DNA of 64,000 nucleotides from Cololabis saira (GCF_033807715.1 NC_084590.1:6595327-6659326), one strand, 5' to 3'. Shown: positions 1 through 11,297, counted from the stretch's first letter. Translations and numbers: made by a program. Notes: generated by a model from the letters alone, not told the origin.

Positions 1-99
1 ACAAGCGGTTCTTCAGAAGGAGAGCATGTGGAGTCACAGTTTGGCCTGTGCTGCTCCTTTGCTCCCCTGCTCCCCTGCTCCCCTGCTCCCCTGCTCCTC

Positions 100-560
100 T
101 GCAGAGGTCCCAGGTGCTGGAGCTCAGCTACTTCTGGGCAGGAAGAAGAAGGAATCGGCTGGTTTCCGCTGCATGGTCGAGGAGTTGTGTTCTTGCAGTG
201 GGATGCGTGGAACCAGGTTAGACGCCCCTCACACTTGACGGCGGTGTTGGTGGTGAGCAGGACGTGTTGAGGTTTAGACCAGCGAGGTTTCAGGGCGTTT
301 TTCCGTCGGAACTCCCTGACACAGACCCAGTTGCCGGGTTGGAGGTTATGGCACGGTTTGTGACTAGGAGGAGACTGGACAGCTTTTACTTGTCTGTGGA
401 TTGACTGGACAGCAAAAGTTTAGAGTACAACAGAATGATATCATGGATTCATCCATGGCATGGAAGTCCATCTTCTTCATATATACAGAACTGAATTGCT
501 TGGTATGGTCATAGGTCTACCCATAATCCTTTCATGAAGCGTGAGTTTTGTGCTTCCTAA
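100..560 (-). pseudogene. endogenous retrovirus pol relic: integrase C-terminal half
   Basis: Read on the minus strand this stretch encodes the end of the integrase core (a GRPM-type motif near 520-535) and then the integrase C-terminal domain, with the typical LQPG-x-W-V start near 350, an RRK cluster, a WxxP-type turn and an HASH-like end near 180. The pattern is that of gammaretrovirus/ERV1-like integrases. At least one in-frame stop near 425 shows it is dead. Env would follow off the left edge. It belongs with the RNase H relic at 951-1470, with the intervening integrase N-terminus missing. Family call from motif recognition only. Confidence 0.75.
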
Positions 561-950
561 TGGGTGTTAACAGGTGTCAACATTGTCCATTTAAGTCCAG
601 TTTAAAATTCTCTGCACATACAAAAACATTTTCATACATGAACATTTTCATACAAGAATAATTTCATATCCCTCACATAATGTCTATTTGCAGAGCTTCA
701 AAAAAAAATCACGGTGGGGGGAAGTGTTGATAATGTTTGCAATATTTTTATAGGATGCAAATCTTGGAGCTTATCAGTCTTTCAACACTATCTGACACAT
801 TCCCCCTTTTTCTCATCTGTGATTGCCAACTGTGATCAACTATTCACGTGTACAAGGATGTGGGTGCAACAACGCGGCCGTCGTTGCTGACCCACAAATT
901 ATTTACATTTTTACAACCATGGGAATGCTACAATCCGTTTTTTCTTCACC
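561..950. other. region between integrase and RNase H relics, with a polypurine-tract-like motif
   Basis: On the minus strand the motif aaaaagggggaa at about 803-815 is followed directly by TGTGTCAG, the same eight bases that begin the proposed LTR at 4206. This looks like a retroviral polypurine tract joined to an LTR start, but the following bases do not visibly resemble the LTR at 3770-4206. It may be a second element or chance. Nothing else is recognised. Confidence 0.3.
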
Positions 951-1470
951 TCAGTAGTCTTCTTGTAGGAGAGCTACATCATTAGGAGAAACCAGGTCGT
1001 TAGTGGGTATAGAAGGGCAAAGTTTTACATAGACAGGTAAGCCAAATTTGGCAGTTTCTTTTGCTGCATGGTCAGCTGAAGCATTGCCTAGTGAAAACAG
1101 GGTTGGACTGGGTGTGGGCTTCACATTTAACAAAGCAATAGATGAAGGTAGTTGACAGGCTTGTAACAGTTCACCAATCAATTAACCACATTTATCTCCG
1201 AGGATGAGATAAATGCTCGGTTCGCCCACAATATATAAAATCTATAAGATACAATATACACAACCAAAAGCATATCTGGAATCTGTATAGATTGTAACAG
1301 TTTTACCTTTTGATCAGTATATAGTTTCATCTACTTGGGTGGAGCTGGAGAGGGGGGCGCTTTCAACAATTAAGAATTATCACAAATTGTATAACCTGCG
1401 TATGGTATTCCATTTTTATAAGCAGAGCCGTCAGTGAGGAAAACAGGAAAGGTCAGGACGAGTGTTAAAG
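951..1470 (-). pseudogene. endogenous retrovirus pol relic: RNase H domain
   Basis: The minus strand carries a TDGSAYK-type RNase H motif near 1415-1430 and, after frame breaks, the C-terminal part with SLGNAxADHAAKE (about 1060-1100), which holds the conserved Asp of retroviral RNase H. The C-terminal piece is open for 76 codons (951-1181). The two halves are in different frames with stops between them, so the gene is broken. A hAT-like element at 1472 abuts the upstream side. It belongs with the integrase, gag-like and LTR pieces of the same minus-strand provirus. Confidence 0.75.
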
Positions 1471-1471
1471 A

Positions 1472-2086
1472 CAGAGGTGTCAAAAGTATTCACATTCATT
1501 ACTCAGGTAGAAGTATAGATATTAGAGTTCAAAAATACTCCTGTAGAAGTTGAAGTATCAACTCAAAATTTATTTATTTTATTTTATTTATTTATTTTTT
1601 TTTTTTTTTAAGTAAAAGTATAAAGTACTGGTTTCAAAAGTACTTAAAGTATAAAAGTAAAAGTAATATAAGTGGGGAAAAACCATTAAGGCTAAAAGCC
1701 ATTGAAAATGAATGCATCTTAGTATAATGCAAATATATTAAAGAACCATATATGTGCATTATTGAGCATTAACATGTGTTTCAGAGAGCAGACACGTACA
1801 AACCAAATATGTTTATACTTCTCATCCAACCACAACCAAATCCACTCTATCCGGATGGCACAATTTAACTGGATAGTTTGTTTTTTTTTAAAAAAAAGCC
1901 GAAATGAAATAGAGTAAGGCTGTTTTTAAAACGTAAGGAGTAAAAAGTAAAGATAATTGCGTGAAAATGTAAGGAGTAAAAGTAAAAACCGTCTGAAAAA
2001 TAATTACTCCAGTGAAGCATACACAACCAAAAGTTCTACTTAAGTAAGGTAATGAGGTATTTGTACTTCGTTACTTGACACCTCTA
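1472..2086. mobile_element. hAT-like non-autonomous element with 8-bp target duplication
   Basis: A 615-bp element starts cagaggtgtcaa and ends ttgacacctcta, an inverted pair. It is flanked by gttaaaga (1464-1471) and gttagaga (2087-2094), an 8-bp duplication with one mismatch. Subterminal aagtaaaagta-type repeats are abundant. It has no coding capacity. The family is common in fish; elements at 51824, 54493 and 62599 have related CAGAGGTG termini. Confidence 0.85.
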
Positions 2087-2099
2087 GTTAGAGATTAGT

Positions 2100-3010
2100 T
2101 ATACATGCATTGAGAGACGTTATAGTAGGCCACAGACAGATTTCCATGCACTTACATGATGAATTTTACCATAGGCAGGATACGATTATGTAAATTGGGA
2201 TGTTCTGATTTGGCTCACCCCAATGGGAGCCGATCATTGGTTGTTTCCTCTGCGCCTCCTCTCAGCGCTCAACCTGTGTAGGAAACACTTTTGAAAAAGA
2301 CATTAGTATTTTCATACATTTCAGATTCTTTTTTTTTTTGTTATCCAGGCCTACCCTTTGTGGAGGGCAATTAGCAAATATATATTTTGTATGTACCCTG
2401 GAGGGAATCCATCAATCTGATCTCGTGACAGACCACAATTCTCTTTTGCTGTCAAAATTGTTTTAGCATAAAGTTCCCTGGGATTATCAATTTTCCCTTT
2501 GAACTGTTAAGGCAATAAATACTGTGAAAAAAAGGTCTGAGCTTGCTCTGGTGTGATTTTGGCAACAGCTGTGGGATTAAAAGGGAATTCTACAAGCATC
2601 AAGTACTTTGCGCATCAAGTACTTTACTTTTCAAATCATGTGGCAAAGTTAGTTTAACCGCTGTTTCCTCTAGCCATTTTGTTTATTAATTTAAAATCTC
2701 TTACCATTATTTGGCTCCATATTTTGTAGGCAACAGATCTTGGATTTTTGTAAAATCCAGTCGTCATCAGAAGTGTCATCGTCATTTGATTCTTTAATCA
2801 GTTTCACCGGATAAAGGTTTTGATTTTATCATTTAACTGGTTCTCTAATTTCTTTTTCGTCTGCGTTGTGTTTTTAAATCCTTCTAGCCATCAGCTTTTT
2901 ATTTTGATCAGTAAGCAAAGCTATTTGAGATTCTGCATTACGGCGTCTACCTTCATCCCTCCAAAAATCTGAGGGAGTTTGAAGTGCTTTTTAGTTATTT
3001 TAACAATATT
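2100..3010 (-). pseudogene. endogenous retrovirus gag-like relic
   Basis: The minus strand shows a broken, weakly coding stretch. Around 2580-2380 it reads NPTAVAKITPEQAQ followed, after a stop, by NPRELYAK, in the style of a gammaretroviral capsid C-terminus, and an acidic NDDDTSDDDW patch lies near 2770. Several stops interrupt it. Position between the RNase H relic and the LTR fits gag. The assignment is by position and style only; reverse transcriptase is missing. Confidence 0.45.
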
Positions 3011-3748
3011 TAATACTAACTGAGTAACAAACAAAACTAACAAATAAAACTATCGGTACCGTGATTACCATACATGTATTTAAAGAACTGAAAAACTTCA
3101 CTTGACAGAGCATACAAATCATTCCTGTTGGTGCAAGAAGAGCAAGTCGATTCTTGCAGAGATGAAATATACCTCATTTTGGGAGAGCGTGTCATCCCGA
3201 CTTATAAAATAAAACAGTTTTTCTACATACAGTATGTCTATTTCTCACAAATATATCAGTGTTCCAACACTTACGGACCCCACGTCCTGCATGCATAAGA
3301 ATAGTCCCCCTGGACTATCTTTTTATTGGTACTCAGACCAACCATGGCGCCATTTCTCTCTTTAATGTTACCCGAGATATTAAACCTTTTTTTAGAAGAG
3401 CGAGTCAGATTCTTAAGGCAGGAGAAGCAGAACATTCTCACAACACAATCAAATTCAAGTGTTATGAAATTGCCAGCATTCCTAAAAAACATCTCTACAA
3501 TAACCTTCCCAATAACACAAAATAATAATAAAATATAACCTTCACAACCACACAGCGGACTTACCTAAATTTCAGGATAACGTCAACTTTCTCTGGCACT
3601 CCAGTTCACAGACTTTCGACAACAGCCCAGAAACAATAATTTGGGATTTTGAAAAAATGGACCCCTTACCTCTGATTAAATTTAGATAGAAGTCGCTGGT
3701 TGTGTCGTTGGTCTGGAAAAAGGAGTTCCCATCGAAAGTCTATTGTTA
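3011..3748. other. no recognised feature (probable proviral leader)
   Basis: Between the gag-like relic and the primer-binding site. Short open frames on both strands show no recognised domain. On position it would be the retroviral leader. Confidence 0.4.
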
Positions 3749-3766
3749 TCCGGGTCACAAGCACCA
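3749..3766 (-). promoter_or_regulatory. retroviral primer-binding-site-like sequence
   Basis: On the minus strand TGGTGCTTGTGACCCGGA follows the proposed LTR end (CAACA) after a three-base ATT spacer, as in gammaretrovirus-like proviruses where TGG pairs with the tRNA CCA end. I cannot assign the tRNA. Confidence 0.55.
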
Positions 3767-3769
3767 AAT

Positions 3770-4206
3770 TGTTGAAGAATATTACAAAAACCAGTTCAGA
3801 AGTCCGCTCGTGGTATAGAGAGGTTTTAATCAGTTCAGCCGGCGGTCGACATGACCATCACAGATCGAGTCTGTATTTGGTGTGTCGACACAAATTGCTT
3901 TGTCCAAAGGGTTTTTATACAAAAGTTACAGGAATAAACCAGCCCACTGAGAGCCAGTCAGATGTGTGAATCCTTTAGCTTTGGGACCACCCCTTAGGGA
4001 TCAGGAAGTCCGTATGGTCTTTGTCTCTGTGGGGGCTGGAAGTCTCGGCACTCCCCTGGGACTCGAGTGACGTTGTAACCAGATTCTATTACAAGGAGTT
4101 TAACAAATGCAGGAATACACGAATCAGGCAAGAGACAAAAAGTAATTTACAGTCGGATGTGAATCGGGCCAAATGTCATTATCAGACATTTGGCATGACT
4201 GACACA
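3770..4206 (-). mobile_element. retroviral LTR (5' LTR of the minus-strand provirus)
   Basis: Read on the minus strand it begins TGTGTCAG and ends CAACA next to the primer-binding site. Inside, in order, are a perfect 10-bp palindrome arm pair GCCAAATGTC/GACATTTGGC (4169-4195), a TATA box TATAAAAACC (about 3913-3922) and an ATTAAA poly(A) signal near 3816-3821, the order expected of an LTR. The outer boundary at 4206 is inferred from TG only. Confidence 0.6.
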
Positions 4207-4416
4207 GACCTCCAAATCACCCCATGGGGTGCTCTCTTGATTCATGTCTGTTTGAACCAACTTCCAGGTGTCGGGATCTGCCCGGGGGGTAGGAAGTTGA
4301 GTAGCAAGTTGAAGCTTCCTCAAAAGGTCTTGAGTCCAGTTCAAAGCCCTGCAGGAGGTAGGACTGGGGCGACCTCCCCCTGCAGGGGCCAAGCGGTCAA
4401 AATTCTTCATCAAAAC

Positions 4417-6102
4417 CAATGCAACCAAAACTCTACAAACCAATGCAACCAAACCACCAGGAACCAATGCAACCAAACCACCACGAACCAATGCAACCAA
4501 ACCTCTACGAACCAATGCAACCAAACCACTACGAACCAATGCAACCAAACCTGTACGAACCAATGCAACCAAACCTGTACGAACCAATGCAACCAAACCT
4601 GTACGAACCAATGCAACCAAACCTGTACGAACCAATGCAACCAAACCTCTAGGAACCAATGCAACCAAACCACCACGAACCAATGCAACCAAACCACCAC
4701 GAACCAATGCAACCAAACCTCTACAAACCAATGCAACCAAACCACTACGAACCAATGCAACCAAACCTGTACGAACCAATGCAACCAAACCTGTACGAAC
4801 CAATGCAACCAAACCTGTACGAACCAATGCAACCAAACCTCTACGAACCAATGCAACCAAACCTCTACGAACCAATGCAACCAAACCTCTACGAACCAAT
4901 GCAACCAAACCTCTACGAACCAATGCAACCAAACCTCTACGAACCAATGCAACCAAACCACCACGAACCAATGCAACCAAACCACCACGAACCAATGCAA
5001 CCAAACCACTACGAACCAATGCAACCAAACCTGTACGAACCAATGCAACCAAACCTGTACGAACCAATGCAACCAAACCTGTACGAACCAATGCAACCAA
5101 ACCTCTAGGAACCAATGCAACCAAACCACCACGAACCAATGCAACCAAACCACCACGAACCAATGCAACCAAACCACCACGAACCAATGCAACCAAACCT
5201 CTATGAACCAATGCAACCAAACCTCTACGAACCAATGCAACCAAACCACCACGAACCAATGCAACCAAAACTCTACAAACCAATGCAACCAAAACTCTAC
5301 AAACCAATGCAACCAAAACTCTACAAACCAATGCAACCAAAACTCTACAAACCAATGCAACCAAAACTCTACAAACCAATGCAACCAAAACTCTACAAAC
5401 CAATGCAACCAAACCACCAGGAACCAATGCAACCAAACCACCAGGAACCAATGCAACCAAACCACCAGGAACCAATGCAACCAAACCGCTACGAACCAAT
5501 GCAACCAAACCTCTACGAACCAATGCAACCAAACCTCTACGAACCAATGCAACCAAACCACCACGAACCAATGCAACCAAACCTCTACAAACCAATGCCA
5601 CCAAACCTCTACAAACCAATGCAACCAAACCTCTACAAACCAATGCAACCAAACCACCACGAACCAATGCAACCAAACCTCTACAAACCAATGCAACCAA
5701 ACCACCACGAACCAATGCAACCAAACCACCACGAACCAATGCAACCTAACCTCTCAAACCAATGCAACCAAACCACTACAAACCAATGCAACCAAAACTC
5801 TACAAACCAATGCAACCAAACCACTACGAACCAATGCAACCAAAACTCTACAAACCAATGCAACCAAACCGCTACGAACCAATGCAACCAAACCGCCACG
5901 AACCAATGCAACCTAACCTCTCAAACCAATGCAACCAAACCACTACAAACCAATGCAACCAAACCACCACGAAACAATGCAAAAAAAACGCCACGAACCA
6001 ATGCAACCAAACCTCTACAAACCAATGCAACCAAAACTCTACAAACCAATGCAACCAAACCTCTACAAACCAATGCAACCAAACCGCTACAAACCAATGC
6101 AT
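4417..6102. repeat. minisatellite, 24-bp unit, about 70 copies
   Basis: A tandem array of aaccaatgcaaccaaacctc-type units with a 24-bp period. Units differ at a few positions (ctctacg, ctgtacg, accacga, accacta), and runs of identical variants show patchy homogenisation. Because 24 is divisible by three, frames stay open on both strands (up to 631 codons at 4021-5916 and 530 codons on the minus strand at 4147-5739). These are products of the repeat, not genes. Each unit holds one CCAAT motif. It begins 210 bp from the proposed LTR edge; the 4207-4416 gap holds nothing recognised. Confidence 0.95.
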
Positions 6103-6417
6103 ACTGAGTTGGGTTAGTTGGGACATTCATTTTGGCTCTAGCTGAGTAAAAACTATGATTCTGCCATACATTCTGTCCTGGTGTCTAATTGGTGCATGGA
6201 AGTTATTGATGGGCACAAATGTCACGCTGGTGTTGGAAGCCAAAACCGCATGAGGGATTTTTTGGGCAGCACGACCAGCTTTTGCTCCATCGACCAGCGT
6301 CGTAATCAGTCTGAAATGTCAATCATCCTGCCACTCAGTAAGTTTACTGTTAGATAACCCCTGTTAAACTTCACCATTTTTCCCCTAACATTCACAGATG
6401 TTTGTGTTAAATGCCTG
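6103..6417. other. no recognised feature
   Basis: Single-copy-looking sequence within the sorl1 intron 6 region. Nothing recognised. Confidence 0.4.
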
Positions 6418-6800
6418 ACTGAAAGAGACTGGGAACTTTGATGCACTGCTTATGGGAATGCCCTAAGATTCTGTTATTGTGGGAAAAGGTAGACAAATGT
6501 TAATCATTGATGACCAAGTGTAACATTCCTTTGATGCCAACAATCTGCATACTTGGAATATACCCCAAAGATACTATCAAAACAACAAAGCAATCAAAAA
6601 TGACTGATTTTGGACTTCTCCATGCAAGAAGAATGATGCACTACACTGGACAAATGTTGAACCACCATCACTTGGGTTATGGAAGAAGGAGCTGATGACA
6701 GGTCTTGGACTGGAGAGGTTGACTTATATTGTCAAAGGAAAACAGACAGAGTGTATAGATATTTGGGACTCATTTATGTCTTTCTTCACCAAAGAATTTT
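6418..6800 (+). mobile_element. L1/Tx1-like LINE, ORF2 C-terminal relic
   Basis: Plus-strand translation gives a LWECPKI-type motif near 6450 and, about 250 bp on, a LERLTYIVKGK-type stretch ending in WDSF. This is the usual C-terminal region of fish L1/Tx1-type ORF2 proteins, with frame breaks. It has the same order of motifs as the relics at 15036 and 20822. Truncated at the 5' end. Confidence 0.65.
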
Positions 6801-6907
6801 TTGCAATTACAGAGCAACAGGAACAACAGCAGACGAGTGTAACGGCCAGCAGAGGGGTGTGTGCTGTGGGCAGGCGGCGTGCGTGCGAAGCGTAAACCTC
6901 CACTTAC

Positions 6908-7088
6908 CCGTGTGGTTGTGGCGAACATGTACTTGTCTCTCAGCTGGAAGCTGTCCACCTGCTCCAGGATGACTCGGCGGTTCTGCTCGCTCTGGAAGAA
7001 GTCGGTGCTGCTGAGGACGGTGGAAACTCCCTGAGGCTCGTGTCTCTGGACCAGCACCGTGGTGGGCGGGTCGTAGGGCTCCACACCC
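6908..7088 (-). CDS. sorl1: sorl1 exon 6 (VPS10 domain)
   Basis: This 181-bp minus-strand exon starts after the acceptor ...CTCAG (7089-7093). Its first G completes the TGG split by intron 5, and it ends ACACGG before the donor GTAAGTG. It encodes 60 residues including [25 protein letters not shown] and [11 protein letters not shown]. These match, almost residue for residue by recall, the SorLA VPS10 segment that follows the exon 5 product. It is part of the luminal beta-propeller that binds cargo peptides and propeptide. The donor is in phase 0, so exon 7 should start on a codon boundary off the left edge. Confidence 0.95.
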
Positions 7089-7198
7089 CTGAGGGTTCCC
7101 AGAGGAAAGGACGGCAGGTGGACCGGGTGGGGGAGGGGGGACAGAAAACAGAAGAACCTTTCCGTTTGTTACAAGCACCAAAACATCACTTCAAACGG

Positions 7199-7798
7199 CA
7201 CTTTTCCACTAGTACCTACTCAGCCCGACTCCACTCTCCTCCACTCGGCTTGGTTCTTTTCCACTAGGGGTCTAACGTGCCAAGTAGATACTTTTTCTCT
7301 ATCTATTCTGCCGAGGTTCTTAGCGGCTGAGTCGGGCTACAGGCCACCGATTGGTCGGGGGGTTGGCCAATAAGATTTCTGAGCCAGGATGTGACATTGT
7401 TTCAAGAGCGACTCGCGGCTTCTTGTTCATTTTTTTTTTTTCGAAGAACAATGGCAGCGCAGAAATCTGTTCCGCGGTCAAATTCTGAGGTGGAGACCTA
7501 CTTAAACCTGGTGGCTGAGGAAAATATCCAGAGAGAGGCTGGATGCCAGGAGCTTTCTCAGTCCATGTCTGCTCAGGGCTACAGACGGACTTTTCAGCAG
7601 CGCCGAGACAAACTGAAAAAGTTAAAAAGCGATTCTCGCGAGGTGAAGGACCACAATAGCCGGAGTGAGTCTTCTCCATTTGTGTTGCACAATCAAATAC
7701 GTCACAGCAGCATCGCTCCAAACCGCCAACTTCTGACTTGGGTATTGAAAATAAACGAGGGCGAGGCGAGTCGAGACGAGTAGGTACTAGTGGAAAAG
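7199..7798. mobile_element. PIF/Harbinger-like non-autonomous element in intron 5
   Basis: Inverted termini cttttccactagtacctact and agtaggtactagtggaaaag bound this 600-bp copy. Next to the ends are the GGGGTCTAACGTGC and attggtcggggggttggcc blocks shared with copies at 26969-29332, 32857 and 37279. A Myb/SANT-like coding remnant lies inside (7451-7680), which is why I favour a Harbinger-type origin. Target duplication was not resolved. Confidence 0.75.
7451..7680 (+). pseudogene. Myb/SANT-like (trihelix) DNA-binding protein remnant of a Harbinger-type transposon
   Basis: From the ATG at 7451 the frame reads MAAQKSV, then EVETYLNLVAEENIQRE and, after a deletion, GYRRTFQQRRDKLKKLKSD and KDHNSRS. 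This is the Myb/SANT-like domain that accompanies PIF/Harbinger transposases and also occurs in many fish single genes. The middle of the domain, including the WT-type first helix, is missing, so it is not functional. The open frame runs on to 7783 into the right terminal repeat. Degenerate versions of the same exon occur near 27430-27600 and 33105-33270. Confidence 0.7.
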
Positions 7799-7937
7799 AC
7801 CGTCTATTATTGTTCTGCTCCGAGTCAGCAGAGTAATTGTTGGGACGTTGAGATGACCGTGGTGCGTCAGCAGGTACCCAGACCACACCTTTCTACGTCC
7901 GCCAGGGGCTAAAACAACCATGGATTTGGCTTTGACT

Positions 7938-9030
7938 CAGAACCGGCCCAAGGCATAAGCGAACTAAGCGGCTGCTTAGGGCCCCGTGACCACTAGGGGG
8001 CACCCAAGAGTTAAAAAAATAAAATAAAAGATAAATATTTCTTTATGTGTGAGTGATGATTGATACATTATCAAAATTGTACAAAAAAAAAATTAATATC
8101 ATTAAATAAACAATATTATGTGAACAGACTAGAGTAGATACTGCTGGCATATTGACTGCTGCCTCTCGGCTCCAGAGCTCCACTGGTCATGTGTTCATTG
8201 TGCACGGCACTTTGCATGTGAGGAGTAGATTGAAGGTCCACCACGTCGCAAAAACGGACTTATCCGTCAGGAGCAGAGAAAAGAAAGATAATTAAAGCTG
8301 CAAGCAGCGATGAACGGGCCCTCGCGCGTGTAATTTTCCCCAATAAAGGTCAAGGACTCAAAACTAAGTCCGATGACCCCACACATGACTCTTTATGTCA
8401 AACCATTCAAAAAATATTGCAGAAAATAGGAACTATCACATATGGACCAATCAGAAGAAGGGGCGGGGCTAATTTGCACGGTCAAGGACTCAAAACAGAG
8501 TCCGATGACACCACCCACGAGTCTTTATGTGAAACCATTCAAAAGTTATGGCAGAAAGTAGGAACTATCAAATATGGACCAACGCTTTCTGGCTTCTATC
8601 GTCGCCACGGTAACGCTTTTGACTGAGAAAAGTAACGTGCATCGTCGCAGGATGGAGACGCACATTTTGATGTATAACACACCTGGGTGCACATTATGGT
8701 TCGGGCGAAGAAGCGGCCGAAGAAATGGCAGAACATCTCCTACGGATACATTAGGGCCTTCACACTGTCAGTGCTCGGGCCCTAATGAAAGATGGAGGAG
8801 AAAAAACGGAAAGATAAAGGTATGTTTGCATGTCTTAGTGTAACGTTTGGTGTCAAGGAAATTGTGAAAAGTTTCCTCAAGTTAGGAAAGTCCCTCAATA
8901 GCCTTGACTTTGCGTGAGCGTGCAGCCTATAGTAGCAAACATTAGCTAGTTAAAAACGAGAGAGATTTCTATAGAGGGCCCCAAAATCTAATTTTGCTTA
9001 GGGCCCCGTGGAGGCTTGGGCCAGCCCTGT
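7938..9030. mobile_element. hAT-like element with 8-bp target duplication
   Basis: The ends cagaaccggcccaaggc and gcttgggccagccctg form an imperfect inverted pair, each near a gcttagggccccgtg block. The flanks are ctttgact (7930-7937) and ttttgact (9031-9038), an 8-bp duplication with one mismatch. A second repeat is nested at 8293-8785. Confidence 0.8.
8293..8785. repeat. dispersed fish-type repeat nested in the hAT-like element
   Basis: Begins ttaaagctgcaagcagcgat and ends tgctcgggccctaat. Two internal related blocks of about 120 bp (about 8346-8460 and 8482-8585) both read gtcaaggactcaaaac...gtccgatga. I recognise the head sequence as a widespread fish repeat but cannot place its class. 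Confidence 0.6.
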
Positions 9031-9038
9031 TTTGACTG

Positions 9039-9675
9039 ATGCCATTTTGGTCTTAAAGGAAACTCGTTACCAACCTCATAACTCCAGAGCGGCCTTTCAA
9101 TGACACTCAGTTTTACGGCCCAATGCAGTGCAATTATTCTGTTGTTGACATGTTCAATCTCTGAATCCACTGACAAAGATGCTCTGTCTGTTTTCATATA
9201 GATATAACATGTAAAAAAAAAGGCCAGTTTTCAAGATAATAAATGTCAGCGAAAAATACAGACTGACAACGCACTCAAAGCGACACGGATGTCTGTCAAC
9301 CCTCCATAAACAGCTTCTATTTGTAGCCACTAGAGTACAGCGGCCCGTTCAGGACCCTGGTCACGCAGCGGCGCGGGGACTGGACGGATGAATGGAGGAG
9401 GTTCACGGCGGCTTATCGGCCTTCCACATCAGTGTGTTTCTCCCGGAGCCCGGAGAGCAGGACAAAGGCAGCAGTGTCTGGGCCGAGCGGCCTGTGTGGC
9501 GTTTCTCTCACAGCTCCCTGTTCAGCGGATGGACGCTGTCTGGGCCGTGAGTGCCGTCTCTGCTCTTCCCCTCCAGTTCCTCCCTGCTCCTTCAGGCTCC
9601 CTCCAAAACCGCCCTCACCCGCCATCACCTCCTCCCATTTGCTACAGATTGGAGTTTTATTTTATTTGGGGCTAA
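9039..9675. other. no recognised feature
   Basis: Intron 5 sequence, GC-rich from about 9340 to 9640. Overlapping open frames of 70-95 codons on both strands show no domain and no splice-consistent match to sorl1. Confidence 0.4.
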
Positions 9676-10160
9676 AATGGCCACGGTTACATGATGTTTT
9701 TTTTATTCGGAATTAATTATTCCGTATTAAACTATTTTCCTTCGAGTTTACATGGAAATAGTAATTCCGAATTGAGGTTTACATGGAAAACACGTTTGAT
9801 CGGCTTTATCCAATTCCTCTACAGGTCTGGGGGTTGGGAAGGTTCTGATTGGATAGGGGGGGGGACCGGAAGTTAAACTACTGGAAGAAAAACAAACTTA
9901 CTCGATTAGCAACAACATGGACCAGTACAGACCAACACGCTACAACTTTGAAAAGCTCACAATTTTGATGTTTCCTGTTTCCATCTGTTCTTTTAATTAT
10001 TTCCAGGTCCTCCAAGCTATTTATTAAATAAATGGTCTCTGCTCTTGACCAGCGTTTACTGCTGCTGCATCTTAAAACTTTGTTTGGAAAACCAGCCCAG
10101 CGCGGAATAGAAGATCATGGAGACAGACGGAGGAGGGAACGAGCAGAAAGAAAGACCGGA
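9676..10160. mobile_element. MITE, ttacatgat/tcggaatta family, copy 1
   Basis: Starts ccacggttacatgatgtttt with paired attcggaattaattattcc motifs and shares about 300 bp of head sequence with the copy at 40665-41616. Its far end is ill-defined near 10160. Confidence 0.6.
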
Positions 10161-10421
10161 ATTAATTTAAAGAGGACCTATTATGGCATCTAATACCTAT
10201 TTTAAACAGGCCTTGAATGTCTTAAAAACAAGCTTTTGATTGTTTTTTCTAAATAAATTAGAAATTCACCCTCTAAACCATGTCTTTATCTTCCATTCTT
10301 TCATTATCTATGCAGGATCCTGAGTGGGCGGGGCTATGATAATGAGGCTCTGTGCTGATTGGCTGCCTGAATGACGCGATACACTGCTACGAAAAAATGG
10401 CGGAAGCTCCGGCCGGTGGAG

Positions 10422-10516
10422 TTAAGCCTGAATTACGGTTCTGTGTTAAATCCTACGAAGACCCTACGCCGTAGGCTCTGCGTTGGTGTAACGCGGAACC
10501 ATAAATCAGCCTTTAC
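10422..10516. repeat. foldback repeat, cgcggaaccataaatcag family
   Basis: Palindromic: gttaagcctgaattacggtt... pairs with ...cgcggaaccataaatcagcc, with the core ctacgccgtagg. Related copies lie at 17074-17226, 17446-17480, 50195-50329, 51268-51345 and 58540-58675. Confidence 0.75.
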
Positions 10517-10885
10517 ACCATGTCATGCATGCAATTCCATTGCTTTATTTTCTATTGGACTTTCCTAACTGGCCACGCGACGCAGTGCGACACGGCGCGT
10601 GTGTTTTGAGCTGAACATTTGTTGGACAACCTGCTTCTATTTTCTTCCTGTCGCTCGTGTTGAAAGCCGGTTGAAAGCGCTGTAGGAAACAGTCACGGAT
10701 GAGGAACGGCTGATCCAGTTAGTTGAAATGAGAAGTTATCTCTATGATTCCTCCTCATTTCACTACAAAAGGCACTTCCCAGATGGAATGAGAGTCTTTC
10801 GTTTGGAGTGAGTTACTTTTAAGTGTGACGTTAGAATATAAAGCAAGTAAGAAAATATTGACAATGGCCAAACAAATATATTTCT

Positions 10886-11040
10886 TCATCAAACTGGCTT
10901 TTATTATTATTAAAATGTAATGTTTGATTTGCATTCTTTGGTTTCTGTATCCAGATTGTTCCATAAACTGATATCTTTTACGGAAACAGAAACGTTCCAT
11001 TAATTTTGTCCTGAATTTAGTTTTTTTAAAGATCTCTGTT
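10886..11040 (-). mobile_element. LINE ORF2 fragment
   Basis: A 150-bp block nearly identical to 52985-53110. On the minus strand it reads through an LWN-like patch of the type found near the end of LINE reverse transcriptases. Short and truncated. Confidence 0.45.
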
Positions 11041-11044
11041 CCTT

Positions 11045-11297
11045 TTAAAGCAGCACTATGTAACTTTTCCACCTTAATCTAATATTTCATCATCATCATT
11101 GTGATGGAACATCAACTTCCAACAGGTTTAATGAACCTCTGTCATGGTCTGAGGGGTCTGTATCGCCTTCACTGGCACTATGTAACTTTGAGGAGCATGG
11201 TAGGAACCCTAACACACTACTGGTAAAGCACTACCACTTTTGTCCAAAGGAGCCGCCAAACTCAACACAAGCTGAAAGTTACATTGTGCTGCTTTAA
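11045..11297. mobile_element. small MITE, ttaaagcagcactatgtaac family
   Basis: The ends ttaaagcagcactatgtaac and gttacattgtgctgctttaa are inverted with one or two mismatches over 20 bp. 253 bp, non-coding. Confidence 0.8.

Noticed and set aside
3259..3525. 88-codon ORF in the proviral leader
   Set aside because: No recognisable domain, and open frames occur on both strands over the same bases.
4147..5739. 530- and 444-codon minus-strand ORFs
   Set aside because: Same tandem array read on the other strand.
4021..5916. 631-codon plus-strand ORF with NQCNQTST repeats
   Set aside because: The unit is 24 bp, so all frames on both strands stay open; no start context, splice sites or non-repeat domain support a gene.
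4417..6102. Regularly spaced repeats considered as a CRISPR array
   Set aside because: Contiguous tandem units without unique spacers, in a vertebrate genome.
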